Source: Prevotellaceae bacterium (GTDB lineage: Bacteria > Bacteroidota > Bacteroidia > Bacteroidales > Bacteroidaceae). Taken from it: a stretch of DNA of 46,601 bases. The notes beneath the pieces are model-generated. The model ran no database searches and was not told where the DNA came from. It saw only the letters and a program-made list of their open reading frames with translations. Shown here piece by piece: positions 36,000 to 45,121 of this stretch (positions are counted from its first letter, which is position 1; every line of letters starts with the position of its first letter). A program made the translations under genes and the position numbers. The stretch lies in the NCBI GenBank assembly GCA_029218445.1, contig JAQXRI010000019.1:1-46601 (forward strand), given 5' to 3'.

Positions 36000-36776
36000 A
36001 TGAGCAATATAAGTGAAAAAGCCCATGTAAGTCCGAAGGCAAAGATTGGGAATAACGTTACCGTATATCCGTTTGCCTATATTGAGGACGACGTTGTGAT
36101 AGGCGACGACTGCGTCATCTATCCTTACGTCAGCATAATGAATGGCACAAGGATGGGACGCGGCAACCGCGTGTTCCAGAACACCGTGCTTGGCGCCGAG
36201 CCACAGGACTTCAACTATAAGGGAGATGCCTCTCAGCTTGTCATTGGCGACGAGAACATCTTCCGCGAGAACGTGGTGATAAACCGTGCCACGTTCAGCG
36301 ATGGTCAGACCGTCATCGGCAACCGCAACTTCTTCATGGAGGGAGTGCATGTGTCGCACGACACTAAGGTGCGCAGCTACTGCACGTTCGGTTATGGTAC
36401 CAAGGTGGCTGGCGACTGCGAGATATTCAACGGCGTAATCTTCTCGTCGGGTGTCATCGTCAATCCAGGTGTGCGTGTCGGTGGTGGCTCAATGGTTACT
36501 TCGGGTGTGCGTATCAGCAAAGACGTGCCTCCGTTCATCGTTGCCACCCACAACCCGGTGGCTTATGGTGGCATCAACCGCAAGATTCTTGAGGACCTCG
36601 GCACTCCTGAGAACGTGATTGGCCACGTGGCCAATGCCTATCGACTCGTGTTCCACGGTCAGACAAGCCTCTTCGATGCCATCCACCAAATCAAGGATCA
36701 GGTGCCTGACGGAAGGGAAGTAGGCATCATCGTCAAGTTCCTTGAGGAGACCAAGGGCATCATAGCAAAGATGTAA
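36000..36776 (+). CDS. lpxA: LpxA-family acyltransferase, stand-alone copy
   Basis: This 258-residue left-handed beta-helix protein belongs to the LpxA family, which adds the first acyl chain to UDP-GlcNAc in lipid A synthesis. Hexapeptide repeats run from about 10 to 185. The catalytic His is kept in GVHVSHD at about 117-123, and the region DVPPFIVATHNPVAYGGINR matches the LpxA acyl-chain region. By hand alignment with E. coli LpxA, three other active-site His look changed: H99 to N (INRAT), H144 to D (VAGD) and H160 to N (VIVNPG). The usual lpxD-lpxC/fabZ neighbours are absent. It may be a paralogue with another substrate. Confidence 0.85.
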   Translation: MSNISEKAHVSPKAKIGNNVTVYPFAYIEDDVVIGDDCVIYPYVSIMNGTRMGRGNRVFQNTVLGAEPQDFNYKGDASQLVIGDENIFRENVVINRATFSDGQTVIGNRNFFMEGVHVSHDTKVRSYCTFGYGTKVAGDCEIFNGVIFSSGVIVNPGVRVGGGSMVTSGVRISKDVPPFIVATHNPVAYGGINRKILEDLGTPENVIGHVANAYRLVFHGQTSLFDAIHQIKDQVPDGREVGIIVKFLEETKGIIAKM

Positions 36777-36804
36777 TCATAACCTCTCATAGCTAATATC
36801 AGAA

Positions 36805-36847
36805 GCACCCCAACAATTCCGAAATGGAATAGTTGGGGTGCGTTTTT
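36805..36847 (+). terminator. Rho-independent terminator after the LpxA-family gene
   Basis: GCACCCCAAC (36806-36815) pairs with GTTGGGGTGC (36832-36841). Inside, ATTCC pairs with GGAAT around a GAAAT loop. GTTTTT follows. This is the strongest terminator in the window, between the plus-strand genes and the convergent SusD gene. Confidence 0.93.
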
Positions 36848-36873
36848 AGGTGGGTCTGTATGTTGTATCACTG

Positions 36874-38484
36874 TCAGTACTTTGGATTCTGTTTCAGATT
36901 GCCGTTGAGGGAGATGGCTCGTGAGGGTATGGGGAAGACGGTGGTGTAGCCGTTTGACTCGTCAGACAATGCCGGCCGTTGGTCGTATGCCTTGTGGAAT
37001 AGTCCGAAGCGTATGAGGTCTTGGCGGCGCCATCCTTCCCATGCCAGTTCAAGCAGTCGCTCGTCGAGTATCGTTGAGAGCGTGGCTTTCCTCTCGGGCA
37101 TTCCCACGCGGCGACGTATTAGGTTCAGCTCCTGCGTTCCGTCCTCGCCGTTGCGCACCTTTGCCTCGGCTTCCATCAGCACCACGTCGGCATAGCGGAA
37201 CAGTACGATGTCGTTGCTCTGCAGCTGTCCGTCGGAATATGCCGTACGGTCAATCTCGTATTTGTTCATTCTCGCCCCTGCCGTCTTCTCGTATGTCGAG
37301 CCTGTGAGGTCGAGCTTCACTTCCAGTGGCATATATACCAACGGGTCGCCTCCCTGCATTGTCACCACCTTGCCATCCACATACACCGTGTCGGCAAAGA
37401 AGCTGAGCCGGAATCTTGCGTCCTCGTCGGGAGTGCCGTAGCCGAAAGTCCTTACGGTGGAGACGGTGGCGCACGAGCCGTTTTCCGACAGGGTGCCAAC
37501 AGCCGAGCCGTGGCTGTAGTGGCGTGAGCGGAAGAGGTTTTTGAATATCGTGGTATAGAGCGTCTTGTCCATTGGAATGGTGAAGATATTCTCCGCCGAC
37601 TTCTCGTTGGTGATGCAGAAGTTGGTGGTGTAGTCAGCTTCGAGCTTGTAGCCCAACGCCTCCACCTTGCGGCAGTAGGCGAGGGTGGTCTCCCATGCGT
37701 TCAGCTTTTTGCCGTCCACCTCGAAGTATATGTCCTTGCCGTCGGGACGCACGCCGTCGGTCCAGTCGTCGTCGGCATACACTTCGGCGTTGAGTGCGAG
37801 CTTTGCGAGTAGGAAGTATGCCGCCCCCTGCGTGAACTTGCCGTAGTAGTAGCCGTCGTGCTGGCTCATCTTTTCCGACAAGTATGGTGCGCACTCCTGC
37901 AGCTCACTGAAGACTAAGCGGTAGGTCACGCTGCGTTCGGGCTGCTCTATCTGCTTCAGCTCCGACGTCAGGCTTAACGGAATCCTGCCAAACATGTCCA
38001 TCAGGTAGTAGTAGAACATGGCGCGTATGGCTCTCACCTCAGCCTTGCTCACTGCGAGTTCGCGTTCGCTGAGCATAGTCTTGCCATACTCGTCGAGGTT
38101 GTCCAACGAGAAGTTGCATTGTCCCACCACCTTATATAAATATAGCCATGTGGCATAGAGAGCCTCGTCATACGTGCGCCACTTGTGCAGGTAGAGGTCT
38201 TGCCAGAAGCCGCCGTCGTACCAGTCGCCGCCGCGTGTGGGTATGATGGCCTCGTCGGTGGTGAAGGTATTGAAGTCATACACTCCACGGTAGGTGCCTT
38301 GCAGTCCCTGGCTGTCGCTGCTGCCACCAATGTAGTTGTAAAGTGTCGCTACGGTGTTTTTGTAAAGTGCCGTGGAGTTTTCAAAAGCCTGTTCTTCCGT
38401 GAGTTGCGACTTGGGCTCCTCGTCGAGGCACGACACTGTGGTAAGTGCCGCAACAGCCATTATGATAATTGCCTTTGTTTTCAT
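36874..38484 (-). CDS. SusD/RagB-family nutrient-binding lipoprotein
   Basis: The ORF extends to 38655, but the first 57 residues overlap the SusC gene; the ATG at 38484 gives MKTKAIIIMAVAALTTVSC, a lipoprotein signal, and 536 residues. The mature protein has the SusD N-terminal tetratricopeptide-like helices (ENSTALYKNTVATLYNYIGG at about 33-52) and the C-terminal LRR/W motif region with WEGWRRQDLIRFG. It should sit on the cell surface and cap the SusC channel. It starts 17 nt after SusC. The substrate, glycan or peptide, cannot be told from the sequence. Confidence 0.94.
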   Translation of the reverse strand: MKTKAIIIMAVAALTTVSCLDEEPKSQLTEEQAFENSTALYKNTVATLYNYIGGSSDSQGLQGTYRGVYDFNTFTTDEAIIPTRGGDWYDGGFWQDLYLHKWRTYDEALYATWLYLYKVVGQCNFSLDNLDEYGKTMLSERELAVSKAEVRAIRAMFYYYLMDMFGRIPLSLTSELKQIEQPERSVTYRLVFSELQECAPYLSEKMSQHDGYYYGKFTQGAAYFLLAKLALNAEVYADDDWTDGVRPDGKDIYFEVDGKKLNAWETTLAYCRKVEALGYKLEADYTTNFCITNEKSAENIFTIPMDKTLYTTIFKNLFRSRHYSHGSAVGTLSENGSCATVSTVRTFGYGTPDEDARFRLSFFADTVYVDGKVVTMQGGDPLVYMPLEVKLDLTGSTYEKTAGARMNKYEIDRTAYSDGQLQSNDIVLFRYADVVLMEAEAKVRNGEDGTQELNLIRRRVGMPERKATLSTILDERLLELAWEGWRRQDLIRFGLFHKAYDQRPALSDESNGYTTVFPIPSRAISLNGNLKQNPKY

Positions 38485-38501
38485 TTCGTCCTTTTGTATT
38501 G

Positions 38502-41198
38502 TTAGAATTGTATGCTCACTGCCATGGAGTAGGAGCGATATACCGGATATGAACGCTTGTCGTCTATGCCGAGTGTATTGCCTACGACATAGCTGTTTAT
38601 CATTGGTGTCAGTCCGCTGTAGGATGTTATCGTTGCAATGTTGTTCACACTGCACGACAGTCGCAGCGAGCTGACGAGCCTTGACATTAGCGGAACGTTC
38701 CAGCCTATGGTGAGATAGTCGAAGTTGAGGTAGTCGCCCTTTTCGAGCCAGTAGTCGGTTACGGTCTGGTCGCTGATGTTCCGTTCGGGAGCACCCTTCA
38801 TTATGTTGTAGTCGGGAAACGACGACACGTTCATGTAGGTGAGCGATGTGCCGTTGTATATCTTGTGTCCGAAGGCTCCGTTCATCTGCAGCGACACGTC
38901 GATGTTCTTGTATCTGAACGAGATGTTCGAGCCGAGGGTCATCTTTGGCGTGGCCTGTCCTGCTATGTATCGGTCGTCGGCATCACCCACGCCGTCGCCG
39001 TTGATGTCCTCAATGGCATAACGGTAGGTGCCGTCGGCGTTGCGTTCCAGTCCTGTGCAGTGTGGCAGATAGAACACTCCAAGCGGTTGTCCCTCAATCT
39101 GATATACTATGTTGTTGTTGCCGCCGTGGAATCCGGCCCCATTCAGCTGTCCTACGGGCACTGCTCCAGGGCCTGTGAGCGTATAGCCGCGGTAGTCGCC
39201 ATCAAGGCTCTCCAGCTTGTTCTTCTGCCAAGCCACGTTGACGTTGATGTTCAGCCCCATGTCCTTCTTTCTTATCGGAGCTATGCTCATGCCCACCTCT
39301 AAACCCTGGTTGCTCATGCTACCGATGTTGGCAAGCAGCTTGTCGAAGGTGAATGGCGGCACTGGCACGTCGTAGAGGTAGAGCATGTCGGTGGTCTTCG
39401 AGTAGTAGTATTCTGCTGTGAGCATCAGTCGGTTGTCTATGATGCCGATGTTCACGCCTATATTCGTGGTGCTTCGCGTCTCCCATTTTAGGTCGGGGTT
39501 GTAGTTGCGCATGTAAGCCATTGTGGTGGTGGGAGAGCCGAACATCGACACCACTCCGTTCTGTTCCATCAGTGCCATTGAGTAGTATGGCGTTATGCCG
39601 CCGAGGTTGCCCGCTTGTCCATATCCCGCACGCAGCGACAGTCGGCTAATCCATCCGGTGTCTGCCATGAACGGCTCTGCCTTGACGTCCCATTCTGCCG
39701 AGACTGACGGGAAGAAGCCCCATGTGTTGTCGTCGCCCACCATCGAGCTTCCGTCGGCGCGGCTTGTCAGTGCCACTGTATAACGGTCGAGCAGTGTGTA
39801 GCTCACGCTTCCCATAAACGAGGCGAGCGACGGTGAGTCGTAGCTGCTGCCAGTGCCTCCGTAGGGGCGTATGGCTCCTGAGCCGAGGTTGTCGTAGCCA
39901 AACTCGTTCGACGACATTCCCTTCACCTGTGTCCAGAAGGCTGAGTGCGTCTCTTTCTGATATTCACCCATGAAGGTGGCCTTGAGGCTTTGCGCTCCCC
40001 ACTTGTGGGCAAAGTCGATGGCGGCGTTGGCAAGCCAGTTCTCGCTTTTCGCCTCGTTGCGTATGGCCTGTCCCTGCGCCCACACCCATGTTGGGCAGAA
40101 CTGTGCGTTCTCCTGTGAGATGTAGGTGTATGAGCCGAAGAGTCGAACGCCGATGTCGTCGGTCACCTTCATGCTTAGTTGCAGGTGTGAGTTGAAGTTG
40201 AGGGTCTTTGTGTCGTTCTTCATGTGGAGCGTAGCGTTGGGATGGTTGATCTGCGATGCGTAGGCGTTCTTCACCCATGCTCCGGAAGCGTCTTGTTGGA
40301 AACTCAACGTCGGGTTCATCGATGCGGCGGAATAGAACAGGCTCTGCACGTCGAAGAGGTCGTTGTTCTTCTGCGACGAGCCAAACACGCCGAGGTCGAT
40401 GGTCATAAGGTCGTCAAATGCCTTTTGCATGAGGTCAACCTTGGCGACGAAGTTATTGTAGGCGTTGGTCTTAACCACCGCCTTGTTGTCCATGTAGCCT
40501 ATTGAGGCGCGGTAGTTCGACGAGGCGTTGCCGCCGCTGAAGGCGAGGTGGTGGTTCTGCACGAATCCAGTCCTTGTTATCTCGTCGATGAAGTTGGTGT
40601 CGTAGCCTCCGTCGGTCCATGTCCTGCCGCTCGTCTTAGCCCATTCTACATAGTCCTTTGCGCCCAGCATCTCGATGTTCTTATATACACTTTGCAGTCC
40701 CAAGCTGGCGTCGTATGATATTTGGAATCTCCCGCCGTGCCCTTTCACCGTTGTTACCTCAATCACGCCCGATGCACCCCTCGAACCGTATTTTGCCGTC
40801 TCAGCGGCATTCTTCAAGATGGTGAAGCTCTCGATGTCGCCGGGGTAAATGCTGCTCAGAGTGGCAAGGTCCGACGACACACCGTCGATTATTACCAGTG
40901 GGTCGTTGCCGCCTGTAATGGACGTGGTACCTCTCACTCGCACACTGTTGAGCATTGCCATGGGGTTAGAGCCAACTGATGTTACGCTCACGCCGGCAGC
41001 TTGTCCGCTCAGTGCTTCTATCGGGTTGTTCACCAAGCCTTTGTTCATGCGGTCACGCGTCACCTTGTCGGCAGAGCCTGAGAGAATCTCGACAGGACTA
41101 ACCTTTAGTGAGTCGAGTGGAATCCTGTCCGATGGCTTTTGTGCATATCCGTTTGCCACGGTAAGCGTCAGTAGTAGAAGTAAGGTTTCTTTTTTCAT
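38502..41198 (-). CDS. SusC/RagA-family TonB-dependent transporter, short form
   Basis: This 898-residue outer-membrane transporter imports the substrate caught by SusD. It has a signal peptide (MKKETLLLLLTLTVANGYAQ), a plug domain with NPIEALSGQAAGV, VRVRGTTSITGGNDPLVIIDG (given by its ends at about 90-110) and SRGASGVIEVTT, and a barrel that ends in SMAVSIQF. The usual N-terminal carboxypeptidase-regulatory-like domain of about 80-100 residues is missing; only about 15 residues separate the signal from the plug, so the protein is shorter than the usual 1000 or more. It forms a pair with the SusD gene 17 nt downstream. Confidence 0.94.
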   Translation of the reverse strand: MKKETLLLLLTLTVANGYAQKPSDRIPLDSLKVSPVEILSGSADKVTRDRMNKGLVNNPIEALSGQAAGVSVTSVGSNPMAMLNSVRVRGTTSITGGNDPLVIIDGVSSDLATLSSIYPGDIESFTILKNAAETAKYGSRGASGVIEVTTVKGHGGRFQISYDASLGLQSVYKNIEMLGAKDYVEWAKTSGRTWTDGGYDTNFIDEITRTGFVQNHHLAFSGGNASSNYRASIGYMDNKAVVKTNAYNNFVAKVDLMQKAFDDLMTIDLGVFGSSQKNNDLFDVQSLFYSAASMNPTLSFQQDASGAWVKNAYASQINHPNATLHMKNDTKTLNFNSHLQLSMKVTDDIGVRLFGSYTYISQENAQFCPTWVWAQGQAIRNEAKSENWLANAAIDFAHKWGAQSLKATFMGEYQKETHSAFWTQVKGMSSNEFGYDNLGSGAIRPYGGTGSSYDSPSLASFMGSVSYTLLDRYTVALTSRADGSSMVGDDNTWGFFPSVSAEWDVKAEPFMADTGWISRLSLRAGYGQAGNLGGITPYYSMALMEQNGVVSMFGSPTTTMAYMRNYNPDLKWETRSTTNIGVNIGIIDNRLMLTAEYYYSKTTDMLYLYDVPVPPFTFDKLLANIGSMSNQGLEVGMSIAPIRKKDMGLNINVNVAWQKNKLESLDGDYRGYTLTGPGAVPVGQLNGAGFHGGNNNIVYQIEGQPLGVFYLPHCTGLERNADGTYRYAIEDINGDGVGDADDRYIAGQATPKMTLGSNISFRYKNIDVSLQMNGAFGHKIYNGTSLTYMNVSSFPDYNIMKGAPERNISDQTVTDYWLEKGDYLNFDYLTIGWNVPLMSRLVSSLRLSCSVNNIATITSYSGLTPMINSYVVGNTLGIDDKRSYPVYRSYSMAVSIQF

Positions 41199-41308
41199 CT
41201 CGTTTGTTGTCTTTGTTAAATCATGTGGTAGTCTAAATGCCTTATTGCCATACTGGCTGCCAAATCATTAATAGGACCGCTTTGTAGGGCGTAGAAGCAA
41301 TTATGCCG

Positions 41309-41316
41309 CAAAGATA
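41309..41316 (-). promoter_or_regulatory. -7 element upstream of SusC
   Basis: TATCTTTG on the minus strand, 110 nt before the SusC start codon. No TTTG lies at the expected distance upstream, as often happens with promoters needing an activator. The AraC-type regulator is the obvious candidate. Confidence 0.5.
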
Positions 41317-41470
41317 CGTCATTTTTACCAATTATTCCACCTTTTTTGGTTTTTTCTTTAGTTTTTGTTGTCTTTTTTTGCGAAAAGGCTATTTGTACTA
41401 CGATTCCGGCAGTAGCACCATCTCCGGCCGGACTGTCTGCTTTAACTGAATAACACTGAGCAAGAAAAAA

Positions 41471-42661
41471 TCATAAAGCCTGTTTGCATTTCTCAACTAA
41501 ATAGTCCCGTGGGCTTACACCCTTGAATTTCAAGAAATGACGGTTGAAGGACGATATGGAATTAAATCCGCAAGCAACGGAAATTTCCGCCATATTATGC
41601 TTGCTGTCAATGGTCAGAGAGTCCATAATGGCGCATGCCTCATTTATACGGAACTTGTTTACATAGTCGTGGAAACTGATGTGTAGGCTGTTGTTCAGAC
41701 AGATGGAGAGGTAGGTCTTGTTGGTGCCTATTTTCTGTGCCAACTCACCAATTGTCAGCTTTGGCAAAAGGTAAATCTTTTGTTGTTCCATCATCAGTTG
41801 CAGACGCAATGCTATGATTCTGTCGCGATCTCGTTTTGTGTCTTCATGAGGTCCTTCCGTCTCATGCTCCATAATATCTTCTTCATTGCTGTCGGCAACG
41901 TAGTCCTCGTTGTCGTCAACGTTGTCGTTTTCTTTTTCGACAGGCATTCCGCAGATGCTTTCTTCTGCTTTGTTTTCCTTGCCGACCCGGAACATTTTCA
42001 GTACCCTATGCCTTTGCGCGAGCCTGAACACTACCGACCAAATGATAATGCCTGTGATGTTGAAGACGATTTCACTGAACCATGTGGTGTTTTTGAACGA
42101 TAATGAGTAAAGTACAAGAGTGCCAAAATAGGCATAGCATGAAAACAGCACCCACTTCACGTCGATATTGTCGGTGTAGGAATAGGTGTCAAACATCATC
42201 TTTCGGTATCTTGTAACAAACAAGGTCATGAAGACTACCGTGGTGGCTGATATGGAATAGGCTACCAGCGAAGCCATCAGTACCACTTTTTCCGACGGCC
42301 ATAATATATAAATAGGTATGAAACACGCTTGTAAAGCTATTGCCGTAAACATTTGCCACTTGGTTACTGTGCCTGGTCTGACTACCTCAAGGAAAAAGGC
42401 GGCAATAGCGGGCACATATACAATGTCCGTTATGCCGGATATGCTGTTCAGATAGTCAGAATGTGTAAATGAGTCGATAGTAAACAGCACATCCTTGACA
42501 TAGCAAATGGAGATAAGTACAGACGTTAAATACAGTAGCTCCATCATTTGGCTGCGTTTATTGTACTTTCTGAGGATTATGCTCCAAAAGACATAAAACA
42601 GTGTCACTGCACCTCGTGTGTAGTGCGCCAAAGCTTCCTGGGTATTTATATCGACTGTCAT
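41471..42661 (-). CDS. Membrane-anchored AraC-family regulator
   Basis: This 396-residue protein has about six hydrophobic helices in the first 220 residues (for example LLYLTSVLISICYV at about 42-55 and GIIIWSVVFRLA at about 211-222). A charged linker full of Glu, Asp and Asn follows (about 232-275). The C-terminal 100 residues carry two helix-turn-helix motifs: LTIGELAQKIGTNKTYLSI at about 299-317 and MAEISVACGFNSISSFNRHF at about 354-373. It should bind DNA near the membrane and respond to a signal through the helices. It is 272 nt upstream of the SusC gene on the same strand, so it is likely to control that pair. Confidence 0.9.
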   Translation of the reverse strand: MTVDINTQEALAHYTRGAVTLFYVFWSIILRKYNKRSQMMELLYLTSVLISICYVKDVLFTIDSFTHSDYLNSISGITDIVYVPAIAAFFLEVVRPGTVTKWQMFTAIALQACFIPIYILWPSEKVVLMASLVAYSISATTVVFMTLFVTRYRKMMFDTYSYTDNIDVKWVLFSCYAYFGTLVLYSLSFKNTTWFSEIVFNITGIIIWSVVFRLAQRHRVLKMFRVGKENKAEESICGMPVEKENDNVDDNEDYVADSNEEDIMEHETEGPHEDTKRDRDRIIALRLQLMMEQQKIYLLPKLTIGELAQKIGTNKTYLSICLNNSLHISFHDYVNKFRINEACAIMDSLTIDSKHNMAEISVACGFNSISSFNRHFLKFKGVSPRDYLVEKCKQAL

Positions 42662-42701
42662 GATTTACTTGATTGGATTTTTGCAATTATGTTTTGTGGT
42701 G

Positions 42702-42709
42702 CAAAGTTA
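42702..42709 (-). promoter_or_regulatory. -7 element for the AraC-type regulator
   Basis: TAACTTTG on the minus strand, 41 nt before the start codon. A TTTG lies 25 nt upstream, four nt beyond the usual spacing, so the promoter is only partly matched. Confidence 0.5.
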
Positions 42710-43073
42710 TTGTTTTTTTTCGAGATAGACTTCTCAAAACGGATTTTTTTGGTTGCAAACAGCAATTTTTATGTTAATAGTAGCTAAAGAGAACACTGCA
42801 AGCGCAATGTTTCTTAATGTCGCTGTTACGACTCTTGACTATTCAACAACGTCATGCGGCAACGGCTATGATAGTTATTTTCTGTTTTGACTAAAAATTT
42901 CTTTTTTGACCAAATGTATTATTAAACTGGTCTCGTGATTTCAGTTTTTTTATGTAATTTTGCACGCCGATTATCATATACAGGACAATAATCGTAAAAA
43001 AATATCTATTAGTAATTCTCATCACCACCAAACGTGGAAGCAAGGATGAGGGTATGGAGATTTCATACTCCGG
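42710..43073. other. Intergenic region with orphan plus-strand promoter element
   Basis: No ORF I would call lies in these 364 nt. TAATTTTG at 42955-42962 is a plus-strand -7 element with no matching -33 and no plus-strand gene after it. It is followed by CGATTAT and ATAATCG inverted repeats (about 42968-42995) and an A-run. A small RNA is possible. Confidence 0.4.
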
Positions 43074-43089
43074 CTACACTTCCCTCATC
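43045..43089. other. Hairpin at the 3' end of the ATPase-like gene
   Basis: GATGAGGG (43045-43052) is the exact complement of CCCTCATC (43082-43089). GTATG and CATAC pair inside. It covers the stop codon of the minus-strand gene and could stop or protect that transcript. There is no T-run on either strand. Confidence 0.5.
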
Positions 43090-44801
43090 TTAATCATGTC
43101 CCATCCGCAGAACTGGATTATTATCTTATGCAGCTGTGTGCCCTGGCGCAAGGCTTCTACCCTCGGGGCCACTGCATAGCCGTTGATTTGCTCGACGGCT
43201 TCGTCCCACTGCTCCTGGGCTTTCTTCTCAGTATAATCTGCCTTCGACAAGTATTTCAGTTCGAGGATATAGCTGTGGTTCGACTGATAATGCGTCATGT
43301 TCGGCAGCAGGAAGAAGTCGCAATAGCCGTGCTTCAGCTCCAGCTCGGGGGCAGTGATATAGTAGTTGCAGAGACTAAGATATGCCATAAAGAAGCCCTG
43401 GATGTTGCGCTCGCCCTCGATAGAGTCGCGCACTGAAGACAGCTGCTTATAGCAGTCGCACATGTATTGCAGCACGTCATGCCAATTACCGTCGAATGCC
43501 ATGCTGTCAAAACCGTCCTGAAGCTCGCTTATCTCAATGCTGCACCGCTTGTCGTATTCCTCCACAAGGAAATTGTAATACTGCATCCTCACGTTGTTGT
43601 TGGGTATGGCAAGTATGGGGCGTGCGCCCTTGGTGCCCTTGATTGTCAACATGCCGTAATAGAACAGAAGGCTTACGAACATACGGGGCCTTATCAACTG
43701 GTAGGCAGGGAAAGAGGGCAGAACCTCTGACACTATTTCACCTTCCTCGGCTATTTTTCTCAATATCCCCTTTCGGTCGCCGTCCAACCGGTCAAGTCGT
43801 ATCAGATTCTTTAGCTTGTTGTAGTCGGTCTTGGTGTTCGGGTCGAGCATCACTTCCGGAGAATCTCCGTACATCACATAGTTGCGTAGATAGTACAGCA
43901 CCATGTCGCTGTTGAACACACGGTTGTTGTCCGTGAGACATTCCTTGGCAAAACAATAGTTGTCGTACCATGGCCTCATCTCCTCTATCATCGCCTCTAT
44001 GTCGCAAGTGGCAGGCAGAGTACCCGCATTTTTATAATATGTGAACATCTCGCGCACTTCTTCCGTGGAGAAGCCGAGCATCTTGTCGAAATAGAAGATG
44101 GTGGATATGTTCCAGCCAATGTTGAATCCGCTGGTAAGGTCATCAAGAGTGACAGGGCTTACGCCTGTGAAGAATATCCTCTCGAACGTACCCTTGAACT
44201 TCTTGAACACGTCGCGGTAGAAGCCCTCGGCGTGCGTCAGCTTGTGATACACCTCCTCGCCCTTCTCGCTCAGCACTACATTGGTGAAGTTGTCATACTC
44301 GTCGATGATGAGATACATCGGGATGCGGAGCCTATTGGCAATGGTGGTTATCATTATCAGCTTGTCTGTTCCCGAAGTAGATTCAAAGAACTCCTTTATG
44401 AAGTAGTCAGGATAATCGGTGGTGTATTTCCTAACGAAGTCATCCAACTGCCTCATCAAGTATTGGTCGAACTTCTGCTCCAGCTCGTTAATAGTACCCC
44501 CAATCCTCGAGAAATCGAGATGCATCACCTGATAGCGTCCCATCAGTTCCGTGGGATGCTTGCCAATCCACAGCGAGCCGAATATTTCCTCAAACTGGTC
44601 TTTCTTCGCCTTGTCGTAGTATGTCTTGAGCATGCTCAGCAGCAGGCTCTTGCCGAAGCGACGGGGGCGGATAAACATAAGGTTTCTTGGTTGCTCTTCA
44701 AGCAAAGGAATATACATAGTTTTATCTACATAATAAAGATTATCCTTTATTACGGATTCGAAGTCAGACACTCCGTATGGCAGTTGCTTAACCTTGTTCA
44801 T
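43074..44801 (-). CDS. AAA-ATPase-like protein with PD-(D/E)XK-type C-terminus
   Basis: The ATG at 44801 (MNKVKQLPYG) is preferred to the GTG at 44807. The 575-residue protein belongs to the AAA-ATPase-like/DUF1703 family common in Prevotella and Bacteroides. It has YGVSDFE near the start, RPRRFGKSLLLSML as Walker A at about 48-61 and MYLIIDEYDNF as Walker B at about 160-170. The C-terminal domain holds GYCDFFLLP and YILELKYL, which fit the D...ExK pattern of PD-(D/E)XK nucleases. Function is unknown. Genes of this family usually occur in many scattered copies. Confidence 0.93.
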   Translation of the reverse strand: MNKVKQLPYGVSDFESVIKDNLYYVDKTMYIPLLEEQPRNLMFIRPRRFGKSLLLSMLKTYYDKAKKDQFEEIFGSLWIGKHPTELMGRYQVMHLDFSRIGGTINELEQKFDQYLMRQLDDFVRKYTTDYPDYFIKEFFESTSGTDKLIMITTIANRLRIPMYLIIDEYDNFTNVVLSEKGEEVYHKLTHAEGFYRDVFKKFKGTFERIFFTGVSPVTLDDLTSGFNIGWNISTIFYFDKMLGFSTEEVREMFTYYKNAGTLPATCDIEAMIEEMRPWYDNYCFAKECLTDNNRVFNSDMVLYYLRNYVMYGDSPEVMLDPNTKTDYNKLKNLIRLDRLDGDRKGILRKIAEEGEIVSEVLPSFPAYQLIRPRMFVSLLFYYGMLTIKGTKGARPILAIPNNNVRMQYYNFLVEEYDKRCSIEISELQDGFDSMAFDGNWHDVLQYMCDCYKQLSSVRDSIEGERNIQGFFMAYLSLCNYYITAPELELKHGYCDFFLLPNMTHYQSNHSYILELKYLSKADYTEKKAQEQWDEAVEQINGYAVAPRVEALRQGTQLHKIIIQFCGWDMIKMREV

Positions 44802-44836
44802 ACTCACGACATTTTTGTTGTTCCTGATTATGCCTG

Positions 44837-44867
44837 CAAAGTTACGACATTAATTTCATTCCACCAA
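44837..44867 (-). promoter_or_regulatory. Promoter for the ATPase-like gene
   Basis: On the minus strand TTG (44865-44867) is followed after 20 nt by TAACTTTG (44837-44844). The start codon is 36 nt further. It is divergent from the promoter at 45056. Confidence 0.6.
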
Positions 44868-45055
44868 CATTTTCTCTATTTTCTTTTGTTTGTTGCAAAT
44901 GTAGTTGTTTTACCAATTTGAAACAAATTTAGCCGACAGGTATTCGCATTGTTTATTTTTTTTTCGTTTGTTAACGTAGCTTTGTGCATTTGGTTTCATT
45001 TGTCTTATTTGAGTATTAATTTAGTGTAGATGATAATGAAAAAAATGATTGAAAG

Positions 45056-45087
45056 TTTGGAGATATGAAGAAAAAGGTGTAACTTTG
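45056..45087 (+). promoter_or_regulatory. Bacteroidetes-type promoter for the clostripain-like gene
   Basis: TTTG (45056-45059), 20 nt, then TAACTTTG (45080-45087). Transcription should start near 45094, just ahead of the small ORF at 45122. Confidence 0.78.
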
Positions 45088-45121
45088 CAGCAGTTTTGGT
45101 AACATTATTATTCTTAAGAAT

